64,000 nucleotides of DNA from Zygaena filipendulae (GCA_907165275.2 OU015660.1:4838501-4902500); one strand, 5' to 3'. Shown: positions 24,797-36,390, counted from the first letter of the stretch. A program made the numbers and translations. The notes: generated by a model from the sequence alone, not told the origin.

Positions 24797-24824
24797 TTCC
24801 CATCGTCAGCGAGCGCGATGGGAA
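24797..24824. other. 9-bp stem hairpin in the Ubx downstream region
   Basis: TTCCCATCG and CGATGGGAA are perfectly complementary around a 10-base loop (TCAGCGAGCG). It sits in a GC-richer stretch (24655-24840) that could be distal 3'UTR. Confidence 0.35.
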
Positions 24825-25258
24825 GGTACAGTCGATGAAGACATTATGCGTCCATACGAAATATTACAATCGACAATCTAACTTTATTTTTCTTTTTATC
24901 ATCTGATAAAGCTATCATTATTCTACGACCATTTGATGTTAGTAGGTATATTCGGTAACGATTGTCTATGTTAATGTCACGGGAAATATGCTGTAAGTTA
25001 TTTTAAGGTAGATAGAGCGTGGAATGCTACATGTCACACGTTTCCAGTTTACCTATTCTTTTTTTGATAAAAATTTGTTGCTTTATAAATAATTACGTGT
25101 AACTATGTATGTACACGGCAAGTGCGTAGATACTGTATGACATTCCACGCTTCGCAACAATAAAAGTAGGAGACAGTCGGGAAACATCAAAGGGAGGGCT
25201 TTGTAAATTAAAACATTGCAAAACAGATACACTGAAGAAGTCTCTCTCGGGCGATTTC

Positions 25259-25500
25259 AAAAATGGCGTCGCTGGTTCGACTTGTGACGAGCGACGAGTC
25301 AGTTTTTCGCAACTGTCTCCACTCGATAAATAATGTGGTGGACTTTGACAAAAAACTCACCTAGTCCTGTTTGGTGGACGGCGGCGCGCGCTCCCCCCTG
25401 CCCCCCTCCTTTCCCCCCAACGCCGCACACGTCCTGCACTCTCTCCGCAGCTTTTTCTGTTCATTCCACGGCGCCGGCGCATACGCGAACCGCTCACTTC
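25259..25500 (-). promoter_or_regulatory. CpG-rich patch with strong minus-strand splice donor
   Basis: Plus-strand GGCGGCGCGCGCTCCC, C-rich runs and GGCGCCGGCGC (25379-25470) make this the most CpG-dense segment of the window. On the minus strand the patch ends in ACTAG then GTGAGT (intron would start at 25360), an almost ideal 5' splice site. AAAAATGGCGTC (25259-25270) is Pho-like. This could be the first exon and promoter of a non-coding RNA starting 0.8-0.9 kb beyond the Ubx stop, or a spliced part of the Ubx 3'UTR. The small frames on either strand are low-complexity Arg/Pro and not supported as protein. Confidence 0.35.
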
Positions 25501-26066
25501 AATTATCATTTTGACATAACCCTAACTATTTACACCGCTAATGGCTAAAATATCTACTTATATTTATGGCAATTTGTTTAATTTTTACCGACTGTTTAAA
25601 CTGCAGGAACACGATCACGTTAACACTAGTTATATACTTATGCAAGAGTATTGTAGGTTTGGATGGCGCGGCAGAATATTTTGTTTCTCACACGAGTCCA
25701 GTGTAAAAATTATACCGGATATTTAACTTACGACTCATCTAACTTAGCTTTAAGGGTACGAGACCGGGTCTCTTTGGTAGGCGTATTTGTACAATTATAT
25801 TATTATAGTTCGTCTCGCCGACAGAGCATGGGGGCACTACACTCGCACATAATGTATAACGCACTACTATAGTAGACATAACGCTATTATACACGAAAGA
25901 GATTTCTACAAATTGCACTGGTTTTTGAACGCGAACATCTTTGACGATACCGCGAATCAAACTAATAATTTAAATCTCAATAAATCAACAAACAAAAAAA
26001 AAAACAAAAAATTCATAACCCGAAACACAAAAATAATACGACCCGTTTCTATTCTAGCATTTAACA
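25501..26066. other. Ubx 3' flank or distal 3'UTR
   Basis: Contains a GAGACC-G-GGTCTC inverted repeat at about 25760-25772 and an A-rich run at 25988-26008 that forms the T-rich downstream element of the proximal poly(A) signal. Overlapping small frames on both strands are not supported. Confidence 0.4.
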
Positions 26067-26072
26067 TTTATT
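26067..26072 (-). terminator. Candidate proximal polyadenylation signal of Ubx
   Basis: First AATAAA on the minus strand after the stop codon, about 200 nt downstream of it. It is followed, at lower coordinates, by T- and GT-rich sequence (TTTTTGTGTTTCGGG, then a T-run with GTTTGTTG at about 25980-26010), as expected of a downstream element. Ubx in Drosophila uses more than one poly(A) site, so a longer 3'UTR reaching the GC-rich patches at 24-25.5 kb is possible. Confidence 0.45.
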
Positions 26073-26256
26073 GTTCCTTCATTCAATTGTAAAACATATG
26101 AGTCTATATTTTGTAAATCAATAATAATTAATTCATTAATAAAAAAAATCACAACAACCGAACAACACTTAAAATAACGAGAAATAATTACAAACAATTT
26201 TACAAACACAAAGCTAGGGAGTGTTCGGCGGATGACATTCGTATCACTAGGTGGTG

Positions 26257-26270
26257 CTGCGCATGCGCAG
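26257..26270. promoter_or_regulatory. NRF1/Ewg-like palindrome just after the Ubx stop
   Basis: CTGCGCATGCGCAG is a perfect 14-bp palindrome beginning 3 bp beyond the stop codon. It contains the TGCGCATGCGCA core known for NRF1 and its insect relative Erect wing. Related sequences occur at 19926-19936 (GCGCATGCGCG) and 59844-59854 (CTGCGCATGCG). Function here is unknown; in the RNA it could fold as a short hairpin instead. Confidence 0.35.
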
Positions 26271-26273
26271 GGC

Positions 26274-26633
<360 letters not shown>

Positions 26634-26763
26634 CTACTTATTTTCGAATGTATGAGAATCTTCTACATACAGTGTTTGAATACTGAATGGAGTCGGTTGT
26701 CTACTTTACTAAGTTCAAATGACGTTACAATTGGCCGCGGGGACGGCTTCATTTCGTTCAGCT

Positions 26764-26850
26764 ATCAATATTGATGAATGGCGCGGAATACCGCCTTTTG
26801 CTTGCCGCTAAACGAACCACGAGATTGAACCCCAGAGGCTTGATTAATAA
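26764..26850. promoter_or_regulatory. Intronic Exd/Hox composite sites next to the Ubx terminal exon
   Basis: ATCAATATTGAT (26764-26775, perfect palindrome) overlaps TGATGAATGG (26772-26781), a full match to TGATNNATGG. TGATTAATAA follows at 26841-26850. The segment is GC-richer (TTGGCCGCGGGGACGGC, GGCGCGGAATACCGCC) and only 190-280 bp upstream of the exon, so it may be an autoregulatory or splice-proximal element. Confidence 0.35.
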
Positions 26851-27701
26851 ACATATAGATTATAGGTACATGAGGGGAGATAATACAAATCGTTAATACA
26901 AATAATACAAATTATTTCTTAGATTATTTATGATTATTTACCTAATAGGTTTTTTTATGTTACAGGTGCGTATAATCCATGTAACAGGAGTCGTTCATTG
27001 GAGTAAATAATTTTTGACCATAAGAGTAAAAAATATATATATTTCAATTTCGACCGCTAATTTTGCATGAAATAAGTTCGTAACGGTGGGTGTCGAGAAT
27101 CAAGAAAATATAAATCAAAGTACACGGCCTCACTACCTTTATTAATGTCCATTGAATTGGGTACCGAGAATTCGATTTACTGTTATGATAAGTATATACG
27201 AGTTCAGTGCACGTAAGTGCCGAAAATGTGGTCTCCTTCAGGGTTATTACTTCCATGATATCCATAAAAAATACGTACTTCGAACCGATATTTACAATTC
27301 ATTACACTCGATACAAGCAACGTGTTTATACAACTTTTTAAACACATGAAATAATATTTTTTGTATAGAGTCACTTGTACTATTTAAATTAATAAAATGA
27401 ATAAAGAAATTGATAAATTATAACAAGCAAGTGGACACCCCTGATTGCTTGGAGCCTGGCACACTGTCGATTACTTAGTTACGAAGGCTTTCATTGCATG
27501 CAACCACGTTGCGTGCACTCAAATGTATCGTATAAGTTTCTGAACGCACGCTGAGCCCTATTCCGTTGTTGTTTTGTTATTTTTATACCTTTTCAATTAA
27601 ATACTTGTTATATATTAATATGAGCACGTTTCAGCCAATAACAGTGACTTTTAAATTAAAGGCTGGATCTTAAGTTTGCTCATTTAAAGTTGCATAATTT
27701 T
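26851..27701. other. Intronic DNA, nothing recognised
   Basis: AT-rich; overlapping open frames at 27044-27349 on opposite strands are not supported. Confidence 0.5.
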
Positions 27702-27885
27702 TAAGGTTTCGTACCCAAAGAGAAAAACGGGACCCCATTACTAAGACTTCGCTGTCCATCCGTCCGTCTGTATACGTCTGTCACCAGGCTATCTCTTGAA
27801 CCGTGATAGTTAGACAGGTGAAATTTTCACAGATGATCTATTTATTTCTGTAGCCGCTATAACAATAAACACTAGAAAAAGAATA
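27702..27885 (+). repeat. Lepidopteran GTACCCAAAG-type repeat, truncated
   Basis: AAGGTTTCGTACCCAAAG, AAAAACGGGACCCCATTAC, TAAGACTTCGCTGTCC, (CCGT)n-like TCCGTCCGTCTG, CTTGAACCGTGATAG, AGGTGAAATTTTCACAGATG, AGCCGCTATAACAATAA. I recognise this as a very common lepidopteran repeat. Its usual 3' part (CGAGTCCGACTCGCACTTGG) is missing. Confidence 0.8.
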
Positions 27886-28246
27886 AAATAAATATTTTAT
27901 TCTTCTCCCTCCCTCCCCTAAAATATTTAATACAACAGACATGCTTTTTTGCCATTTCTATTATCATTCCTAACAATCCGTCTATAGGGAACGTGCACGA
28001 ACTATAGGTGGCAGCACTAAATCGACAAAAGAGACACTATGCGGACAGTAGAGGAAACTTATTAAAGTTGTCATCGTGCTTTCGGAAGGAAGATAATAAT
28101 TGAAGAGATAGTTTTGTTTTCATAATTATGTAAATAAAACTATCTTCTCAATTAGGTATATTATATTTTTGAATAGGTATGATAAAAGTTATAAAATATG
28201 GCTTCCGGTCTATCTACTATATCTAGGTATATACTTATAATAAAAC

Positions 28247-28748
28247 TGTAGAGGTCAATTCTGTACATTGAATATAATATATTCAAAATTAATATTGGAG
28301 GATGAATGGTGATCGATACTGATGCCAAAAAAGCAATCAGTAAATTTTTTGTCTGTCTGTCTGTCTGTCTGTCTGTATGTGCACGCATGGGTCAAATACT
28401 AGTGAAGGGATTTTAAGCAAACTTGGTTCGATTGTAGTCCATACTCCTGGACAGGTTATAGGCTATATAATAATTATAATATCATTTATAATAATAAATA
28501 TATAACGCTAAGACACATAGGAGCTGAGCAGTGACGATAAATTTGAAGCAAGTCGGATGAAAATGCGCTTTCGAGCTCTTATCCTCGTATACGTTTACTC
28601 AATTACGCAAAAACGACTGAACGGGTTTGGATGAAATTTGACGTGCACGTTGTCAGGGGTACAGAGAAGCACATAGGGTACTTTTTATCCCGGGATTCAT
28701 GCGGGAACTCCGAAATTATCACGGGTGAAACCCCGAGGCACAGCTAGT
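28247..28748 (-). repeat. Long CCCGCGG repeat, inverted relative to 10284-10755
   Basis: Contains the same blocks as the copy at 10284 in reverse: GTAGAGGTCAATTCTG, (TGTC)n at about 28350-28375, GGACTACAATC block, GAGCTCTTATCCTCG, GGGTACTTTTTATCCCGGG, and ends CACAGCTAG. It carries an extra AT-rich tract of about 40 bp at 28465-28505. The open frame 28161-28388 lies over its microsatellite and is spurious. Confidence 0.85.
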
Positions 28749-28950
28749 CATCATCAATAATATAATAATTAATGATCGTCAGCGTGGCCAAAATATGTCA
28801 AAAGGTTTTTAAGCTTTTGAGGCCGGCCATGTATTGGAGTTTGAAGAGATGAGGATGAGGAGGATGATCTAATGAAGAACATGAGGCTGTGAAAACTGGT
28901 AACATTGTCGCACAAACTAAAATATCCAATGTTTACGATAAGAAAATAAT

Positions 28951-29192
28951 CCTTACTAATATTATAAATGCGAAAGTGAGTTTTTGTTTGTTTACTTGTT
29001 TGTTACGCTTTTACGCCTGAACGGCACAACCGATCATCGTGAAATTTTGCATACAAGTGTTCAGGAGGTTTATTTACTACTAGCTTTTCGGAATTCCTGA
29101 ACTCCGGACTGTCCGGAACTTCAAACAGCTAATGGAAAATAAACCCCCTGAAAACTTGTATGCAAAATTTCACGATGATCGGTTGTGCCGTT
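28951..29192. repeat. CCCGCGG-related repeat with a 55-bp fold-back
   Basis: Starts CTTACTAATATTATAAATGC, then GTTTGTTACGC. Arms 29020-29075 and 29137-29192 are inverted copies (GGCACAACCGATCATCGTG in one, its reverse complement in the other) with about two mismatches, around a 61-base loop containing TCCGGACTGTCCGGA. It would form a long near-perfect hairpin if transcribed. Confidence 0.75.
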
Positions 29193-29392
29193 TTATTTTT
29201 TGTTATTTTTTGTCGATGTATTGATAGTTGATACATCCAGAAATACAACAATGAATTGTGATTAGCTAGAATAATAATTTTCGCTAGTAAAATTAATCCT
29301 GTTTACTTGTCATAAATGTGAATGGCAACTATCAATAGATTCGGATTGGCGACGCCAGTTGGCAGCACCGTCGTTGTGCACGTTCCCTATAG

Positions 29393-29850
29393 GTATGTAA
29401 AAAAAGTAGTTTCAAAGTACATATTATGGGTAAGATTGATTTTGTATGTAAAGTGTATCTATAAAATATATCATGTTACCAAATAAAGCTTGTTAAATCC
29501 AAATTGACCTTCCTAAAGATTGACCACTTAAACAACACATTGCCCAAATTGAAACAAAAACGCGATACAAAAATAACATACCATACCATTTGATATCGAA
29601 CCCTGGCCGCACTTCTCACAGCGTAAAAGGGTTACCAACCAATTTAATGGCTTAATTATCTCAAGTATGGAGATCCCAGCAGCATTAAGGCCACACGACT
29701 TTCCGTATTATATCTACGTATGTGACAGAATACTTATCAGTGGTTTTAAGTTAGCATACCTCATTCAAAAGTCGTGAGAATATAATTTAAGAGAAAGTAA
29801 GTACAATTAAAGACTGACGTTTCTTTGTTCAGTCTTGATTACTGATTCAT
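29393..29850. other. Intronic DNA, nothing recognised
   Basis: AT-rich; no gene, repeat or notable motif seen. Confidence 0.5.
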
Positions 29851-30058
29851 CTATACTAATATTATATAGAGGAAAGATTTGATTTCTTGTTTGTTTGTTT
29901 GTTTGTTACGATTTAACACAAAAATTACTGGACCGATTTCAAAATTTTTTTCATCATTAGAAAGCTACATTATTCCTGAGTAACATAGGCTATATTAACT
30001 CGGAATTCCCGCGGCAACTCTGAAATTAACGCGGGTGGAATGGCGGGGAACAGCTAGT
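29851..30058 (-). repeat. CCCGCGG-family repeat, full-length subtype with (GTTT)n end
   Basis: Reverse orientation: CTATACTAATATTATATAG, (GTTT)4, AAAATTACTGGACCGATTTC, GAAAGCTACATTATTCCTG, AATTCCCGCGGCAAC, ACGCGGGTGGAATGGCGGGG, CAGCTAG. Flanked by an AT-rich sequence without an obvious target duplication. Confidence 0.85.
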
Positions 30059-33000
30059 TGTTAATTTTTAAGTAATGTTTTATACAGCAGGAGTCAGTGA
30101 AATTATATTAGGTATTTAACAAATATTATAACCATTTTATAGTTAAATTTCTCCTATATGGAGTTAACGAAAACGTAGCCTACAGTCAAAGTAGCCTACA
30201 ATAAAATATGTAATAACATCGGATAAAATATAGTTAGGTACTTTGCATTTCGGATACCAAAAAATGTATCAAATCACAAGAATCCACCAGATAGAATTTC
30301 GCGAAGGTATTTCCCTATTTCTATAGCACTTTCTCGGCAGTGTGCCTGTCAATGTATTAATCTCTAATTAACTAAAGATCTAACATCCAAAAGATCCCGT
30401 AGGTCCACCCGAGTTAAGTGCAACCTTTTTAATTATTAACAAGAATTCATTGCTCTACCTGGTGGTTAATTGAGTGACGCTAATTACCTAAGTGAAGCCG
30501 TAAAAGCCTTTTCAGAGTACCCACGTAAATATTAGAGGGCCTGTTCTTTCAGATATTTATTGTTAAAGTACATCCATACCTAACTATACCTATCCCTATA
30601 AGTTTTTACTTTCTTCATGAATTTAAATATTTGTGGATGAAAAATAATAAAAATTAAATCTAAAGATAATACATAAATGAGAAATCCATCATTAGTCTTT
30701 TAGTCTCTCAAAGAACTGTTCCTCGTAGTTTCATCCAAGTGTATCTTTCCATCCATCTGTGAAGCTTTTTCCTTGTGGAAAAGTAACCTGTGTTCTGTTC
30801 CACGAGTAAAATACCTACATGTAGGTATATAGATGAATATTTTTAAAGAAAATCTACTCAAAACCTTTGGAAAGGAGTAGGCAGTAGGTATCTAACTAAG
30901 ATAGACCTACACAAAAATAAACTTCTGCAGTTTAATTTAGGATTATATCAAAGAAATAATTATAATTATGAACCGAAAATTTCTGAACTCAACGAAGATA
31001 ATAAAATAGAAATGTCATCATCAGTCATGAGATAAAATTCTGAACCGCAATATTAATCATGCTTAATTCCTCTCCAGCCGTAGGAACATCTGTAGGTACG
31101 AAATTACTGTGACCAAAAAAATATTTGTCACCACATGCTTTAACTAATTAAAGGGGACCGTGACTTTAGTGTCAATTTTCGCCTTGTAAATTCGTTTTAA
31201 AATCTCCAGAACACCATAAAAGCAACAAACTCGACGTAAATGGCTTCATTAAGACCATGGGTGGAGTTTGTGACCTAACAAAAAAAAAGACGTGTGCTGT
31301 CATTCCCAAACAGTCCTTAATACGTATATAATGACGCCGAATGTTTCCGCAACGCACAAATCTTTAAAAATAACTTCTGATTCGGAGCAATAACGAGTAG
31401 CGATGTTGGGGCTCAAAGATGTACCTAATGCTTTTTTGGAGTTCCTGTTACAGATGATAATGGCAGCGATTTATATCTTGTTAGATGGTTTGTTTACTGT
31501 TGACTAAAATTTTGGTAATAGTAGGTACCTACCTATCATTTTAGTTTATACCAATGTTATGTTCTCGCCGAAGCCCACTGTGTAGGTACATTAATTATTA
31601 TATTTTTTGACATTTTCACATTAATTATTATATTTTTTGATCTATAATTGGAATCTCTTTAGAACTGCGTCAAATACCTAGTCATTGAAATGGCAAAAAT
31701 GTAGCTTCTTAGTTTATATCGACGATTATCTTATACCGTGCAGAACAACATGGAATGTCATTGGTGCAGAAGTGACTGTGGACGTTTGATAAATTTGGAA
31801 CCAAAAATTATAATCACATGGTAAAGATATTTTCACTTTTAAATAATCTTATCAGCATCATAATCTGTTGAATTTACAAATAAATATAAACTGTTGAATA
31901 TATATATAAACATTTTTTTGGGTCTCGATTTTAAAATAAACGAAAAAAAAGAAACGAAAATTCTTTCAAGGAAATCGGTCCCGGAATGGTTCCCGAGATT
32001 CCTGTAAGTACAAGTGTCAAGCCCAACCCGTTTCGGAAAACGTGTCGCAAACAAAAGAAACTTGTCCAATTCCCCCTCTGCCTCCCCCCGCCTATGGAGC
32101 GACAAAAGGATTGCGCAAGTTATATTTAAGTCGTAAAGAATTTGGACTGAGATCTATAGCTTGTAAACCACCCGTAATTCTCAATGGTCCCGCACTTGCA
32201 GGGGACATTCGCAACAACTGTTGTTTGCTTTCAATGTTTTAATTGTTTCTAATTCGTAAAACTTTTACACATGATTTACAACTGTTGTTTTAGTAATTTA
32301 GAACCTTTCACCAATGTTTCCTTTTCCCGTACCGCGAGACATGTGGTGTTGGTGAGGGGCATCCGTGGGCTCGGGAAGTACTTATTTACGTTTTGTGGCA
32401 TCGTAAATAGTTTTTTAAGGACAATTTAATAGGTTTTTAAGTTTTTTACTGTGGATGTTGAGTCAGCTGATGTAGGTAGGTACCTACTTTGTACATTTGC
32501 TTTGAAGTAGCAAAAACAGAAGTAGTAGATAAACATATCTACTTTCTTAGGGACATCTTTAACCCAAAAACTTAGTTCACATAACATTTTTTTAGGGATC
32601 ATAATATTTACCTATAATTGTAATGTAATTAAAACAGTGGTGTTGGAAACATGATCGGTTTTGGAAATTCTTTTAAAATATGACAGTATAAAGAACTGGT
32701 AGGTATCTAAGTACCACAAAATCTTAGTTTGTTTATATCGATTTAAAAAAAAATATTTATTAAAAATATTCTTATAAAACTTCCAAAAATATTGCATTTT
32801 CAACCAAACAAAAGTAGCTTAATCTTTGTTTCCCAAGCTTTGTAACTATGTACCTATAAAAGTATGCCAAGTGGGTACTTGCTTTCACGTAATTTTAACA
32901 TGGTTTCTCTCTTTTTATAATATAAAATTATCCACTTATACTTCGCAATAACGTTTACATTATATAATCACAGCGATCTCTTATTTTCAGGCACAATTAC

Positions 33001-35584
33001 TTCGAGACGAACCTGTTTCAATGTCAGATAATAACTCAAATTGGTAACTGGAGTTGCAAATTGCGAAATTGTTCGAAACATATCGCAGGACATACCTACC
33101 TACATGAACGTACCTACCTACTGCAATATCTTCATCGCTATCTATACTCAAGACGCAACGGTGTTGATATTCATGTGTGTTTAATTATATGAGTATAGGT
33201 AGTCACTGAGAGGACGGACCTACCAGCTTGGGTGGTCCCCTGTATCAAACTAAACGATTATAAACCACATAAGCGCCGAGCTATAAGGTATACTGGCGGC
33301 TGCCGCACACATCAAATTCACATCCCCACCCACACAAATATAATGTAAGTTACTCTATCAAACAAAATAAAAGAGTTCTTGAATTATGATATCAATACGC
33401 GAATGCAATTAAAATCTTGTACGGCCAAAAAAAAAATCATGAAATTAAATTCATCGGCATTCGTTTTTTTTTCAGAACAATTGAATTTTCGAATTTCAGA
33501 ACACACGGAAGGGATTCGTATAAACGTTTAATAAAATTCTTGATGCATCGTTTAAGGACGCCTCGTCGCCGGCGCTGCGTCCAATCAGTCGACTAGATGT
33601 GTATCGACTTGAAAGGTTGCTTGTTATCTCAAAAACGTAATATGAATAATACATCAGTGGCCGGTGCAGCATACTTGTGCGCTCTTAAATTGGCAACTCT
33701 TAATTGACTTGATGTTTGAAAATACAAACAGTACTGGCTCGTCACTCCACCTCCTGTGCAATACAACTTTTTATGCACACTGTACCTATGATTAATTCTG
33801 TAGAGGAACCTTTAGATACGTCTTGCACTGTCTTTATCTAAGTTATAAAGAACAAAACTTATATATTATATAAGTAATTTCATTATTAACTGCCTAGCTG
33901 TTTAATGAAATTTCACAAGCGTGAATTTCAGGATTCTCTCAGGGACTCTGTACCTATTTATTATTAAATGACAGTGAAAACCGCATCTTATTTAGATGCG
34001 GCTTTGCGTAGTTCAGAAGAACTAACCGGATACAGATAGACACAGATAGTGACTACTGTTTTATACAGAAACCACATAAAAATTGTAAATGTTATATATT
34101 GTAAATGTACCTACTCTTGTAAACCTATATCTTATAAATCTTTTATTTTTAGTAAACACTGGAACCAAGAGGATTTATATTAGGTATATTAATTCCATCC
34201 CTAATTATCTTAATTAATTGAAATCTTATCTTCTCTATCCTATCCCATCCTCCTATCCTTACACCTATCTACCTATCCTCTAAACAACTACCTACGTATA
34301 TCTTCTGTTCATTTCCTGTGATAAGAATTAAAAAAATGTAGGTATCTCTTTTAAAAAAGCTGGTACAAATATGTCTTTAAATAAATGTCTATATATTATA
34401 AGTATTTTATAATTAGTCTCGTATCATACAGACACGTTTAGAACTGTAAAAAGTGGTCATTCTCGACCTAAAGGTAAATAATATAGGTTAAATCTTTGGG
34501 TTCAATTATTCTTTTATGAATAGGTGAGATGAGAGAAACATATCAGAGTAATAATTAATTAAAGTTTAAATACTCTTGGGTCGACATTCATTAAAGTGCA
34601 AGACATGTTTAATGAAAAAATAGGCGTGGTTTAAATCTATTTCGTTGAAGAACCTCTTATTTTGTATGTGTACCTACCTATCTGTCTACATGAGATTTTT
34701 TGCTGACATATTTGTAAGTAGGTATCACAGAATCCTTTATTTAGTTGCCCTGGAAATGTTAATTGTTTAATGACAGGTTTGGCAAGTAAAATCTTGAGTA
34801 GGTAGGTAGGTATTTCAAATGAAATATCTACACGAGAAGATACAATGTGCCTAAAGTTGACAATATACAATACCAGATAATATAAGACAAAACCTACAAT
34901 TTTTTTACATAAGTTTACCGTTTTTACATTTATACCAATATCTCTTTAGTTTAAAACCAGGTAGGTATATAAAACTATAAGCTCATGGAATAACTTTTTA
35001 ATAAAACATGAAATTGGTTCAATATTTAAGTTCATAGATCAAAGTTAAATGCAATAAAAATCGGACGTCCCTACAGGACAGGATTAGGACAAACCCTGAC
35101 ATATGTGACACGTGAAAGCCTAGCACCGTTCCTTTTATAAGGGGAAGAGTCCGACGTCATTTAAAAATCAATTTCAAACACGCTCAAGTGATGTGCGATG
35201 TAATGTGATATCAAATATGGTGTTTAGGCCATACACATGATGAATAAGTGTATCAGCTGTTACACGGATATAAATAACGCGATATATCAATATATTGGAC
35301 AGATATTAATACGAGTTTATGTAGCATGTAATTCACACAATGCCAGATACAAATAAATAATAAAGACATCAAACATTTTTAACAAGGGGCACGTTTCAAA
35401 CCCATATACCACCTACCTACCAACAAGAGTATTCATTCACGTAAATATAATTTTAGCACAAAGTGAGCCGCTGAAATGAAATCAACGCTAACAAGATGCA
35501 GCTGTTCTGATCTTTCAAACAGCGTCCATTTTGAAAAAGTCGTTAGAGTTTTCGAAAATAGAATATAAAATGTGTCACTCCTTG
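30059..35584. other. Intronic DNA, no exon seen
   Basis: Mostly AT-rich. GC-richer patches lie at 31150-31340, 31975-32225 (CAATTCCCCCTCTGCC, AAGTCGTAAAG) and 33550-33600 (GACGCCTCGTCGCCGGCGC). A 23-bp direct duplication is at 31588-31610 and 31618-31640. GTAGGTAGGTACCTAC occurs near 32475. Short open frames here are not supported. Confidence 0.5.
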
Positions 35585-35765
35585 CCCGATAAATCAAGCG
35601 TGATTAATGTATCTTAGGAACAGAGCGCGGCGTCTGACGGGGCAGCGCCTCATTGGGTGGCGCGGTCGCCATATTGCTCAGTGCTTGTAACTGTCAAACT
35701 TTGAAATATGGCCGCTAGCTTTCTCTGAGTTCGCGTCACTATACGCTTTGTCATAAAGTTACTCA
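35585..35765. promoter_or_regulatory. Candidate Hox/Exd and Polycomb-response-like element
   Basis: GATAAATCA (35589-35597, TGATTTATC on the minus strand) and TGATTAATG (35601-35609, plus) form a back-to-back pair of Exd/Hox composites 3 bp apart. About 60 bp on follow GAGCGCGGCGTCTGACGGGG, CGGTCGCCATATTG (35663-35676) and AAATATGGCCGC (35704-35715), both with GCCAT cores of Pho type in opposite orientation. The patch is clearly GC-richer than its surroundings and lacks an open frame. Function as enhancer or PRE is inference. Confidence 0.4.
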
Positions 35766-36210
35766 ACCAAATTAAAACAATACAATACAATAAAAATAAC
35801 AAGCCTTATTTCAATTTATATGAAACGATAGCACCTACCTGTAACAGTGGAATAAACCTAATAATAGAAATAAATATCATTTATCGATTTCATGGATATA
35901 CCTTAAATATTAGGAATGACTCATTGTTAAGGTGGTATAAAATTATAAAGAAATAAAGCTCTTGATTTATATTTTGACAGCTGAAGCCAAAACATTTCGT
36001 TATCTATTGTTGTTTAATTTATAATTCTAATAAATGTGACAAGATAAATTTATCCCACGCCATTAAATATACCTTTTTCGATGGCTACTTGGCTCTGGTG
36101 TTTTGGGTGCTTTTTGAACCATAGATAATAATATTATCTACATAATATATAGCTTAGTTAACATTTAACATGAAATGTCAGTTATTAAGATACGTACCTA
36201 TACCTACCTA
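35766..36210. other. Intronic DNA, nothing recognised
   Basis: AT-rich; nothing seen beyond TACCTA motifs. Confidence 0.5.
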
Positions 36211-36390
36211 TAGCTGTTTTCCGCGATTCGCTAGAGTTAGTTTCGAGATTTCTTTGAGTAAGTAAAAGTATCGTATATAAATATCAGTTCAGGGTTTATG
36301 CTCTATGTTCATTCAAAATTTTGTCCAAATCCACGCAGCTGTTTCAAGGTTAAAAAGTGAAAAAATATACAAAGGTAGGTAGGTGCACAC
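36211..36390 (+). repeat. CCCGCGG-family repeat, strongly decayed
   Basis: TAGCTGTTTTCCGCGATTCG, GTTTCGAGATTTCTTTGAG, TTTTGTCCAAATCCACGCAGC and GTTAAAAAGTGAAAAAA keep the order of blocks of intact copies. An (AAAAC)4 microsatellite follows at about 36412-36433. Confidence 0.55.

Larger units (their letters stand above)
27982..29392. mobile_element. DNA-element-like unit with 17-bp terminal inverted repeats and nested insertions
   Basis: CTATAGGGAACGTGCAC (27982-27998) is the exact reverse complement of 29376-29392. Just inside each end is TGGCAGCAC. The interior holds two other repeats: the long CCCGCGG copy (28247-28748, reverse) and the fold-back at 28951-29192. The terminal motif is one I know from lepidopteran non-autonomous DNA elements; TA dinucleotides sit at both ends. 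No transposase frame was found. Confidence 0.5.

Noticed and set aside
25333..25548. Proline-rich plus-strand frame in the CpG-rich patch
   Set aside because: Low-complexity translation of C-rich DNA; no conservation evidence available.
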